Source of the DNA: Naumovozyma dairenensis CBS 421
Taxonomy: Eukaryota > Ascomycota > Saccharomycetes > Saccharomycetales > Saccharomycetaceae
Direction: 5' to 3'
DNA length: 64,000 nt
Assembly (NCBI RefSeq): GCF_000227115.2
Contig: NC_016488.1
Span: 372,001-436,000, forward strand
Shown here: positions 31,208-39,908 of the stretch, piece by piece
Position numbering within the stretch: the stretch's first letter is position 1
How the letters are laid out: every line of letters starts with the position of its first letter
Translations under genes and position numbers: made by a program
The notes under the pieces: model-generated
Told to the model about the DNA's origin: nothing
Seen by the model: the letters and a program-made list of their open reading frames with translations, nothing else
Databases searched by the model: none

Positions 31208-33241
31208 ATGTCTTCTGTCGACGTTGTGCTAACTGTCGGTAAATTAGATGCCTCGCTCGCTTTGCTCACGACTGCTGATCATCATGTAATCGAATTTCCT
31301 ACCATGCTATTACCTGAAAACGTCAAAGCTGGCTCCATTGTAAAAATGGTGGTATCACAAAATTTACAGGAAGAAAAAGAGCAAAGAGCTCAATTTCAAT
31401 CTATTCAAGATCAAATTCTGGAGAAATATGGATTAAATAAACCAATGGAGCCAGTTTTAAAAATTGTTAATGTTACCCAAACAAGTTGTGTCTTAGAATG
31501 GGACAAATTGACTCTTGGTTCAGCTAAATTGAAGTCATTAACTCTTTATAAAGATGGTGTTAGACTAATGGTGGTTCCAAATCCATTCAAAGTATCTCAA
31601 ACCAAAATTTCCGGACTTTCTGTTGATACCGAATACAAGTTTCAATTGAAGCTAGCCACTACATCGGGCCAATTTTGGTCTAACCAAATTAATGTCCATA
31701 CCCACAAGATGACCGATATGTCAGGTATTACTGTCTGTTTAGGACCTCTGGATCCATTATTACATATTACAAAGGCTCAAGTTTCTCAATGTTTGAAAAA
31801 TCTTGGTGCTAAACCTTTGCAAACAAAAGTAGGTATTGATACTACCCACTTCGTCACAAATGAAACAGACACAGGAGCTGATGGCGAAGAAAATGCTGAA
31901 TTGAAGAAAGCTAAGGACAACAATATTCCAGTGGTTAAACCTGAATGGGTTAGAGCTTGTGAACAAGATGAAAGAATCGTTGGTGTACGAGGTTTCTATT
32001 TGGATGCTGACCCAGCTTTAGCAAAGAACTATGTGTTCCCTCCTGTCTCTGAGGAAGCTACACAAGAAGCTACTCAAGAGGCTGCACAAGAAGCTACACA
32101 AGAAGCTACACAAGAAGCTACACAAGAAGCTACACAAGAAGCTACACAAGAAGCTACACAAGAAGCTACACAAGAAGCTACACAAGAAGCTACACAAGAA
32201 GCTACGCAAGAAGCTACACAAGAAGTTACACAAGAAGCTACACAAGAAGATGAAAAAGATGCTGAGGAATCAGAGAATGTCCCAGAAATAGAAAGTTCAG
32301 AAGCACCACATCAATCAGGCGCTCAAGACGATACTTCGATTGAGATGCCAGCTGAAGAAGTTCCTACAATTGAATCATTAACTACTGAAAGAACGCAAGA
32401 AACAGGTCTTGAAGATATACCACAAGAAATTACAGCTAAGGGACAGATAGAACCAGAGACGATACAATTTGCAGAAACACTTGACAAAGAAATGGAAGAA
32501 GGTATACAGGATGAACTTCCATCAACCGCTCTAGGAGAACCAACTGAAGTTCCTGCTGTTGCTAAATCTATTGAGAGTACGGAAAATGCAGTACAAGAAG
32601 AAGTTGCACCAGGTTTGGAAGCTGAACAACAAACAACCCCAGCACAAGAATCAGAGGAAGAAGGAGCAGAAAACGAGAGTGTAGCTATATTGAGCCCGGA
32701 TGACATTGTGATTGAGAAAGAAGAAAGCAATGAAGACTTGGAAACAACTGGTCAAGAAGAAGGCAACGATGAAGAAAAGCCAGAAATTTCTCAAGACGAG
32801 CAACCACATAATTTTGAAGTAACAGATAAGGAGACTATTTTAACTGGGGCAGAGGAATCAAGACCAAAAAACAATGTTGAGACGACCACTAATGAAAAGA
32901 AAGACAACGAGATCGTACCCGATGACTTAAATAACTCTGCAGAGGTACCAAAAAACATGAACTTGGTTGAAAACGATGTTGAATCTCAAAAGCACGATAA
33001 TGTCGACGATGCTACAATACCAGCCGGCACATCATTACAGCAGGAGGATTCACCTTCAGAAGAGGTACAGGTTGCTGGTAGTATTGAAGATGAGGAAGAT
33101 GACGACGATGAAGATACTGTTACAGAAGCTACTCCTGAAGGAGAGAACACTGTTGTAAGCACTAGTGGTAATAACGATGGGGCCAACAAGAAGAAGAATA
33201 AAAAGAATAAGAAGAAAGGTAAGAAGGGTAAGAAGAAATAA
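31208..33241 (+). CDS. CHS5: Exomer scaffold protein Chs5
   Basis: Scaffold of exomer, the trans-Golgi coat that exports Chs3 and Fus1 to the bud neck or shmoo tip. I start at the ATG at 31208 because the family begins MSSVDVVLTVGKLDAS; the open frame extends 21 codons upstream to 31145. 677 residues, near the S. cerevisiae length of 671. Domains: N-terminal dimerisation segment, fibronectin type III (about 75-165), BRCT (about 170-260, with THFVTNETDT and KPEWVRACEQ), then a long acidic tail with a TQEA repeat and the lysine-rich end KKKNKKNKKKGKKGKKK. In S. cerevisiae MID2 is also the next gene downstream. Confidence 0.96.
   Translation: MSSVDVVLTVGKLDASLALLTTADHHVIEFPTMLLPENVKAGSIVKMVVSQNLQEEKEQRAQFQSIQDQILEKYGLNKPMEPVLKIVNVTQTSCVLEWDKLTLGSAKLKSLTLYKDGVRLMVVPNPFKVSQTKISGLSVDTEYKFQLKLATTSGQFWSNQINVHTHKMTDMSGITVCLGPLDPLLHITKAQVSQCLKNLGAKPLQTKVGIDTTHFVTNETDTGADGEENAELKKAKDNNIPVVKPEWVRACEQDERIVGVRGFYLDADPALAKNYVFPPVSEEATQEATQEAAQEATQEATQEATQEATQEATQEATQEATQEATQEATQEATQEATQEVTQEATQEDEKDAEESENVPEIESSEAPHQSGAQDDTSIEMPAEEVPTIESLTTERTQETGLEDIPQEITAKGQIEPETIQFAETLDKEMEEGIQDELPSTALGEPTEVPAVAKSIESTENAVQEEVAPGLEAEQQTTPAQESEEEGAENESVAILSPDDIVIEKEESNEDLETTGQEEGNDEEKPEISQDEQPHNFEVTDKETILTGAEESRPKNNVETTTNEKKDNEIVPDDLNNSAEVPKNMNLVENDVESQKHDNVDDATIPAGTSLQQEDSPSEEVQVAGSIEDEEDDDDEDTVTEATPEGENTVVSTSGNNDGANKKKNKKNKKKGKKGKKK
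32057..32248 (+). repeat. 12-bp minisatellite in CHS5
   Basis: Sixteen tandem units of GCTACACAAGAA with few substitutions, encoding (A/V)TQE repeats. The frame is kept because the unit is four codons. Near-perfect identity suggests recent expansion; a different repeat occupies the tail of S. cerevisiae Chs5. Confidence 0.92.
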
Positions 33242-34089
33242 GACGTATACCAGGCAAAAATTTGTTTAGTTACATAAATATATATACCATGATCTATAAT
33301 CCAAAACGTTACCGTTTAACGTTATGTTGAACTGCACTTATTGTAGGTGCAATCTGGTTCAAATTGTAATATCTACTTTGACTGTAAATTGCAATGAAGT
33401 TTCTTTATTTCAACTGAATATTTAAGAGTATGATGATATCAAAAATGCTCTTCAAATTCTGGGTAGGGAAACTAATGAACTTTCTCTCGGAAGTTAACTA
33501 TGTGAACTTTACGTCTAATATGATAGGTAACCAGAACATTTCTCTGACAGGTCTCTAACTTCATATGTACGTAAGGGTACGGATATACCCACTTAGTTTC
33601 TTTTTTTAGAACTGGCCACGCCTCGAGGAAAATTTGCCAAAAAAAAATGCATAATCCAAGTTTCGCGTTACCTCGAGGAATCTGGTCTCGAGCTCTCATC
33701 TGATTTCCCGGTTACAACAGAAAACTGCGTAGTAACCGTCGGTCAGAAAGTAAACATTCTTTTTAATGTGATACTAATTCCTTTTCCTTCAAGAGTTTGG
33801 TTAATCTAAGGAAGACTGTTCTGAAATTAAGTTGTTCATTTTTTTTAACATTCACTATTCTCCAATTTGAAAATTTATTCAACCTAACTGTCGATACGTT
33901 ACTCCCCATTTTTCCAACGAAAGCAAACAAAAAGTAACACATTCAAAAGTTCAAACACCATTTCATTCGCTACTGCAAAGAATCAAGTCCTGATCTGATC
34001 TGCTCCGACCAACATAAAGCTATTCTGTTTAATCTATCCCAGAAGAATTAACATTTACATTTCTATCATTAAAATATAAATACAAAAAT
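33242..34089. other. CHS5-MID2 intergenic, MID2 promoter
   Basis: About 0.85 kb. CTCGAG-containing blocks (CCTCGAGGAA near 33622 and 33672) occur twice. No ORF of coding character and no perfect Rlm1 site seen. Confidence 0.5.
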
Positions 34090-34518
34090 ATGCTGACTTC
34101 AATTCATAATATAATATGGAGAGACTTACCATTATTATTTCTTCTATTGAGTTATGTAGAAGGTCAAGATACAGATCTCGGAAATAGGATTAATTCGACC
34201 ACTTCAAGAACAAGTTCAGTGCAATCGTATGCAATATCATCAAGATCTACTCGTCTGTTATCGGATTCCATATCGCCTTCACGTTCCTCAGCCTCCTTGC
34301 CTGAAATGAGTTCTCGTTCAACTTCGATATTGAGAAGGAGTTCAAGGGATTCTTTTTCTTTACCTGTGTCGCTTTCTTCGGAAGTATCTTCAACTAGCGT
34401 TGCTTCTGTGTCATTTACTTCATTCGGATCATCACCAGCTACTTCTAGTTTATCCTCATTGTTATTATCATCAAGTTCTAGCTCATCTACTGGGCGATTA
34501 TCTTCAACAATCATTTTA

Positions 34519-34550
<32 letters not shown>

Positions 34551-35268
34551 GTCATCAAGACGTTCTTCATCCTCTTCGCGTATGAGGACATCATATTCAT
34601 CCTCATCAATACCAGCATCAATAACCTCACAATCTACTTCAACAATAACAGGTTCCTCAACTGGCGAGTCAACATCCTCTTCTTCAGATATACCAAGTGA
34701 ACAAAGAACAATCACCAGTATTATTCATGGTCAAACTATTCTATCAAACCATTATACAACTATTACGTATACTCCAACAGCATCAGCAAATGCATCAACT
34801 AACAAAAAAAGCTCTCATGGATTAACGAAAAAAAATCGAAACATTGTCATTGGTGTTGTTGTTGGTATAGGTGTTCCATTAATCATCGCTGCTTTAGCTA
34901 TAATTTATTTCTTCTGTATTCAAACGAAAAAGACTGATTTTATTGACTCTAACGGTGTGGTCGTTACAGCATATAGAAAGAATAAAGTTACAAAATTATG
35001 GGATAAGATGATGGGTAAACCAATGTCAGAAAATGAATACGAATCCAATTCTCCATTGGGAAGTGGTAATTCTGATTTAGATACAGATATAGAGGATTCT
35101 CCATCAGCTCGACTATCTCCAGGTGTGAATAGAACAGGAACAGTCCTGAGTTCAAAGAATATTAATAATAACGCCACTGTAACTAATGGTCATCCAAATG
35201 ATTTGTTCTTAGAAGAGGAAAAATTCTATGATGAGCATGGTAATGAATTAAATGCAAGAAATTATTGA
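34090..35268 (+). CDS. MID2: Cell-wall stress sensor Mid2
   Basis: Plasma-membrane mechanosensor upstream of Rho1 and the Pkc1 cell-wall integrity pathway. 392 residues: signal peptide (about 1-24, hydrophobic [13 protein letters not shown]), a Ser/Thr-rich, O-mannosylated-type ectodomain, one transmembrane segment (about 253-277, [20 protein letters not shown]), and a cytoplasmic tail with [18 protein letters not shown] and the end [12 protein letters not shown], as in Mid2/Mtl1. A TCATCG-type microsatellite (about 34507-34560) encodes a serine run and overlaps a long spurious minus-strand ORF. The place next to CHS5 supports MID2 over its paralogue MTL1. FKS1, 28 kb away, is a downstream target of the same pathway. 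Confidence 0.94.
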
Positions 35269-36131
35269 TTTACTTCCATTTTAATATTATCGTCACTTAT
35301 CCCCAACCCCAATTTTCGCATTTACTCTCAGTCATTAATAACACTAATAATTCTCGTCATCAATATTACATAAAAAAATACCTTTACAGCATATAATTTC
35401 TCTAGCAAAATAAACAAATAAAAGCTAATTTAATAAACAAAAATATTATTAAAATTAAAAGGAATAATTCTATCCTCAGTATTCCCCACTCCTGTTAGTA
35501 ATAAACAAGGAATCATACATGATCTACTTTGTACTTCCATTCGTATTATGTTTCACCCTTAAAATGCCGATCTCCAGTTTAGAAATTGTAGCATGCCTTC
35601 ATAAGATAGCTTAATGAAGAAGTACAGAGTAGGAGAGGTACCTCTTTCGAACTCGTCAATTAATCCGTTACAAATCATACTATAACGTTCCCTAATGTTG
35701 ACTTGTTAGCCTTCCGGATTTATTTTTTGAAGCTTTTGGTTTCGGCGGCTACTTAGGGTTCAGTGCCGTACTTTCCTATTTGGGCCATCAATGACACAAC
35801 AAAAAATCCCATAATGACGATAGTTACTTATCTTTCCTTAAAAGGATATCATGGAGGTCAATTAAAATACTAGAAAGGTAATTTGTTTCGAGTCTCTTAC
35901 AACCAAACCATGTTTTAACCTCAGGACAAAACGCATTATCCTTTTGAGAATTACTACTTTTGAATAGGTCTTTTAATTGTAGAAATAAAGAGTAGGTAAA
36001 ATCACTTTCCAATGTCATATAAATACAACGACGATCAGTTAAGTAACATCAATCTCTAACGTTTTCTCGATATAATATTCCGTTATAGTACAAAGACCAC
36101 CAACAAAAAACAAACAACTTAAACAACAGAA
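35269..36131. other. MID2 3' flank and alpha-factor promoter
   Basis: About 0.86 kb holding the MID2 3'UTR and the promoter of the pheromone gene with its PQ-type site. Short ORFs here look spurious. Confidence 0.55.
35772..35796 (+). promoter_or_regulatory. PQ box (Mcm1/alpha1 site) of the alpha-factor gene
   Basis: TTTCCTATTTGG matches the Mcm1 P-box and is followed at the proper spacing by the Q-box TCAATGACA bound by MAT-alpha1. The site lies about 335 bp upstream of the alpha-factor ATG, as in S. cerevisiae alpha-specific genes. It predicts expression only in MAT-alpha cells. Confidence 0.75.
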
Positions 36132-36587
36132 ATGAAATTTACCACTATTTTATCTGCCATTACTCTACTTTCCTCCTCCGCGTTCGCTGAGGATATCTCA
36201 ACCGGAGATGCTGAATTACCACAGGTTCCAGCAGAAGCTGTCCTTGGTTATTTGGATTTTGGTTCCGATAACGACATTGCCATGCTACCATTTGCCAACA
36301 CAACCTCTAATGGTTTATTATTTGTCAACACTACTATTGTTGAACAGGCAAACGAGAAATTAGAAAACGATCCCTCCTCTTTAACTAAGAGAGAAGCTGA
36401 TGCTGAAGCTAACTGGCATTGGTTGAGACTAGATCCAGGTCAACCACTATACAAGAGAAGTGCGGATGCTGAAGCTAAATGGCATTGGCTAAGGTTAGAT
36501 CCAGGCCAACCATTATATAAAAGAGATGCTGAAGCTGATGCCAAATGGCATTGGTTGAGATTGGATGCAGGTCAACCATTATATTAA
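36132..36587 (+). CDS. MFALPHA1: Alpha-factor mating pheromone precursor
   Basis: Secreted precursor processed by Kex2, Kex1 and Ste13 to the pheromone sensed by Ste2 on a-cells. 151 residues: signal peptide (1-19, MKFTTILSAITLLSSSAFA), pro-region with two N-glycosylation sites (N56, N66) and the conserved VPAEAVLGYLDF, then three repeats each preceded by KR and a Ste13-type X-Ala spacer: EADAEA, SADAEA and DAEADA. The predicted peptides are NWHWLRLDPGQPLY, KWHWLRLDPGQPLY and KWHWLRLDAGQPLY; the last carries Pro to Ala in the turn region. S. cerevisiae MF(alpha)1 has four repeats of WHWLQLKPGQPMY. Which paralogue this is cannot be told. Confidence 0.96.
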   Translation: MKFTTILSAITLLSSSAFAEDISTGDAELPQVPAEAVLGYLDFGSDNDIAMLPFANTTSNGLLFVNTTIVEQANEKLENDPSSLTKREADAEANWHWLRLDPGQPLYKRSADAEAKWHWLRLDPGQPLYKRDAEADAKWHWLRLDAGQPLY

Positions 36588-37383
36588 GAAATCTCGGCCT
36601 TAACTTAACTAGTTCACGATTATTTATGGCGACTTTCATTTTATTCCCTCCCCTGACACCTGTGTCATATTAACCTAGAGACATTTTTAAAATATATAAC
36701 TTTTTAATATATATAAATCAAAACTTTTAATAACTTTTAAATCCTTATTTTGTTCTCAAAATTACACATTTTTTTTCCCCTTTTTCTAACTGGAATCCTT
36801 TTAGACCAATCCTGCTCACCTCTCTTCCTCTATTTTTTAGAAGTACCTCAGGGGTCCAATCTGTTTCTAAACAGATATTCAAGTTGGATTAGGGAGAACT
36901 TCCTTTCTGCTTTGGATTGATTGATATGTAGGAGCAAATTTACGTAAAAGAAATGGTATCAAGCATATTGAGCCACTAGGACAAGTTAGGTTCACTGGTT
37001 TGAATCCGTAGCTAGCTTTGGTTAACTACGAATGTTGAACTCTAGGTAATTTTCCCCAGTAAGTGTATTCTGTATCTGGGTTATCGAGTAGATAACAAGT
37101 TCCTAGAATGGGAACTGTGAACGAAGGGTCGAAGCGACCCTCGAAGTATATAAGTTCCCCCGGACTCTGAGAGACATTTCGTTGACATGATAATTCTGTA
37201 TCAGATAGAAGATGAGTAACACTGCTAGTGTTTATAGCAAAACAACTAGGAAACAAGTAACATTAACTAACAGAATAGGAATATAAGTTCCACCAACACT
37301 AACGGAAATTAAGTCCAAAAATAAAAAAAATCGTTATGGCTGAAACTAGATGTAACCATTCACAAAAACAAATGTAAAAATAC
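36588..37383. other. Region between alpha-factor gene and tRNA-Leu
   Basis: About 0.8 kb. The left part is the pheromone 3'UTR. At 37033-37262 lies a block with three short hairpins and TGTTG...AACA ends, possibly an old LTR, listed separately. No gene seen. Confidence 0.45.
37033..37262. repeat. Hairpin-rich block, possible degenerate LTR
   Basis: Three close inverted repeats: GTTATC-GAGTA-GATAAC (about 37081), AGTTCC-TAGAAT-GGGAACT (about 37099) and GGGTCG-AAG-CGACCC (about 37126). The block starts TGTTGAAC and ends GTAACA, LTR-like termini, and lies about 120 bp upstream of tRNA-Leu. No target-site duplication and no second copy in the window, so the LTR reading is weak. Confidence 0.25.
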
Positions 37384-37502
37384 GGTTGTTTGGCCGAGCG
37401 GTCTAAGGCGCCTGATTCAAGGACTATTAATCTTTGACTATGGAAAACCATAGGAGTACTCAGGTATCGTAAGATGCAAGAGTTCGAATCTCTTAGCAAC
37501 CA
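37384..37502 (+). tRNA. tRNA-Leu (CAA) with intron
   Basis: 119-nt gene starting GGTTGTTTGGCCGAGCGG, anticodon stem CCTGA/TCAGG with loop TTCAAG, long variable arm and T-arm AGAGTTCGAATCTCT, ending AGCAACCA. The intron after position 37 is about 37 nt and contains the hairpin CTATGG-AAAA-CCATAG. All S. cerevisiae tRNA-Leu(CAA) genes also have an intron, of about 32 nt. TTTTT follows at 37506. REC102 starts only 104 bp downstream on the same strand. Confidence 0.97.
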
Positions 37503-37605
37503 AACTTTTTAGCTTTCTCTTTTTCAACTATAGTTATAACGTTACATACATGAAACTTCAATCAATTTACCAAGCTTTGACAGTAATTATAAGAGTAAGT
37601 CAACA

Positions 37606-38461
37606 ATGCTCGGCCCAATAAAGTTAAATACATACTGCTTAAAAAGTCATCTTGCGTCCAACACAGCGTTGATTTCTCAATGGAATACCAGAATAGACAT
37701 TGACAATAATGGCGAAGGAGATCTTCTTGGAGATAATGTTCTCATTTTGCCGCCCAAGTGTCCGACAAAGTTGAACGTAAGTTATTGATTAATACCGATC
37801 TATATCTTTTGCTTTCTTCCGGCCTTCGAATACACCTCCTAATACTAACTATATTTCAGTGTAGATCCTTATCAAAATTAAGAGGAACGATATAGTTTTG
37901 ACGAAAAACGATTCTCTTTTAGAAGAGATATTAAGTACGTTTAAGAAAGGGCGCAATTTCTGGGAAAATTTACTATACGATATTGAATGTTCCATTAATA
38001 GTGATTCATATATTCAAATTCAATTAACCTGTAAACTTTGGACATCAAATAAATTACTTACATTATTGGAAAATCCCATTAGTTTACGTCCACATATTAC
38101 CGCTCAACCTTCATTAGTATTCATTCGAAGAGTGATAATCCAAGCCCATTTTATTCATTTGGATGAAGAAATATTAGATCTATCTGATATATATTTTCAT
38201 TTCAATGAGTATTTTGCCTCCCTATTCATATCAACCCTAGAGTTTCAATTTCCACTAGTATTTTCTAATCTAGCCAGGAACCGTGCACGTTGGAACGAGT
38301 CTAGCTTAGCCCCAATTTCATATGCATTAACGGAATCTTCAAGATTATTACCTTACATGGTACAATTGGTCAACAATGATACAACTGCAACCACTGCATA
38401 TCAACTGCTAACTCGTGGAAGAAACATTGATCCCATTGATTTCCAACTTTTGAAAATTTAG
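37606..38461 (+). CDS. REC102: Meiotic recombination protein Rec102, spliced
   Basis: Meiosis-specific partner of Spo11 needed for double-strand break formation, with similarity to Top6B-like transducers. Exon 1 is 37606-37776 (57 codons), intron 37777-37864 (88 nt), exon 2 37865-38461; product 255 residues against 264 in S. cerevisiae. The donor is GTAAGT, the branch point TACTAAC at 37843-37849. The first AG is only 9 nt beyond it and would lead to a stop; the next, GTGTAG, restores the frame and gives KLN-ILIKIKRNDIVL. The C-terminal part HFNEYFASLFISTLEF and SSLAPISYALTESSRLLPYM matches the family strongly. The S. cerevisiae gene has an intron in the same region. It lies between tRNA-Leu and tRNA-Asp and is inverted relative to NMA1 compared with S. 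cerevisiae. Confidence 0.93.
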
Positions 38462-39524
38462 GGCGAGCCCAATCATATTTTCCCCCCAAACATAAAAATT
38501 ATGCTAATTATATAATATTTTTTTTATCTACATATACATAATAGCTTAAAAGGTAGATTACGGAGGTAGTCTTTTTGTTTTATAATTGAATGACATCCTT
38601 CAACTTGCCTGCTTAAAGAAAACTACTAAGGTGGAATGTTAAACTGGTATGAATAATTTAAGGAATCGGAAAAGAGTGGCCGCCAAAAGGATGGCTGATA
38701 TAAGTACCAACTCCAACACCGTACTACCGTAAAAATACTTCGGTTCCCAACATATATAGGTTAGGTTCAGTTACTTTTTTTATAAAATAGGTCATCGATG
38801 GCAGCGTCGCAGCTAAATTCTGGCTCTGGACTAGTTATTGCTCATACGCTCATAACCGTTCTAGTCTCATCATTCCCCGGAAGGAGTTGATGGAGCAGTC
38901 TTTTTACCATCTTTCTCTTTCTTCTTAGATAAAATATCTGGAGGCATTTTGTTTAAACGGATGCAAACATCTTCCACTTCCCTTTCAGTAATTTGTTTTT
39001 GTTGTAATGGTTTGTTCGCACCTATTACAATACATAATAATTTACATATTCTTGTAACATAAACCGAACCCTAATACCACCCCTGGAACCTGCAGATTCA
39101 TTGACTAATAGGTGTCTTCAAATAATATGCTTCATTTAGCCTTTAATCAACCCAAGCGGAAAGAAGTAGAGTTATCCCTTTGAGGTATGGCCAACCGTAA
39201 TACACGAAAAGATGAAACATAATCCAAAAAATAATCCAGTTTCGACCATCAGCGAGTAGATTTCAGTTGAGACACCATGCAAAGAAAGGCTAAGTAATAG
39301 CGTCCCGTTAGAACATCATAGAAGATTTGAGACATGAAATAGGATGAAGACAATTTACTACAGGATTCTGATCATGAAACCCAAGAAATTGCTGATATTT
39401 CCAAACGTATTCAATGGACAGGTCTTGTTCCTTTAACAATATCTTTTGTGGAATAGTTAGATATAGTTTAAACTGAAGGTACAAGTTATAAAGGTAATTA
39501 TATAAAAAAACAACATGAAAAACC
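38462..39524. other. REC102-tRNA-Asp intergenic with coding-like scraps
   Basis: About 1.06 kb. Two stretches look like remnants of coding sequence: minus strand 38870-39070 and plus strand 39343-39456. Both lack a usable start and match nothing I know. A block at 38699-38730 resembles one near 27826. No intact gene. Confidence 0.4.
38870..39070 (-). pseudogene. Coding-like 66-codon fragment, unidentified
   Basis: On the minus strand a frame open for 66 codons directly after TATTAG reads GSVYVTRICKLLCIVIG, then QITEREVEDVCIRLNKM and a lysine-rich end before TGA. Composition and hydrophobic pattern look like real protein. There is no ATG at its head; a preceding AG could be a splice acceptor, but no TACTAAC or GTATGT is visible upstream. 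The neighbouring frame just upstream (LLVNESAGSRGG) also looks coding, suggesting a frameshifted relic. Not recognised. Confidence 0.3.
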
Positions 39525-39596
39525 TCCGTGATAGTTTAATGGTCAGAATGGGCGCTTGTCGCGTGCCAGATCGGGGTTCAATTCCCCGTCGCGGAG
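39525..39596 (+). tRNA. tRNA-Asp (GUC)
   Basis: 72-nt tRNA starting TCCGTGATAGTTTAATGG, with anticodon GTC in loop CTTGTCG, T-arm TCGGGGTTCAATTCCCCG and 3' TCGCGGAG. It appears identical to S. cerevisiae tRNA-Asp(GUC) from memory. No intron. A T-run follows near 39613 as terminator. Confidence 0.97.
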
Positions 39597-39908
39597 ATAT
39601 TATCTCTTATTTTCTTTTTTTAAATATGAAAGTTTTTTATTTTGTAGTATTAACAGTATTTTTCTTTGATAAAAAATGCAAAAAAATTCCTACCATAGTT
39701 TCATAATATGATGTGTATTAATAATTAACTAATTTATTTATATAGTTGTTTTTTCTTTTATAATGATACAGTTATTTTTTTTTTTTGGTTCAGGGGTATA
39801 TATATTTTCATTTCATGAGTTTAGAAATTCAGGTCAATCGATATGTGAAGCAAGGGAAAACCTTTAATAATGAAATACTTCTTTACGAGACATGGTAGGT
39901 GCAATTTT
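39597..39908. other. tRNA-Asp to NMA1 intergenic
   Basis: About 0.3 kb of very AT-rich sequence with T and TA runs; it contains the Pol III terminator and the NMA1 3'UTR. Nothing else seen. Confidence 0.6.

Noticed and set aside
32018..32291. Repetitive ORFs on both strands over the CHS5 minisatellite
   Set aside because: They exist only because a 12-bp repeat keeps every frame open.
34164..34715. 183-codon minus-strand ORF over MID2
   Set aside because: It is the antisense shadow of the serine repeat of MID2, giving runs of Asp and Glu.
36961..37020. B-box-like GGTTTGAATCC near 36996
   Set aside because: One mismatch in the core and no A box or acceptor stem at the right distance.
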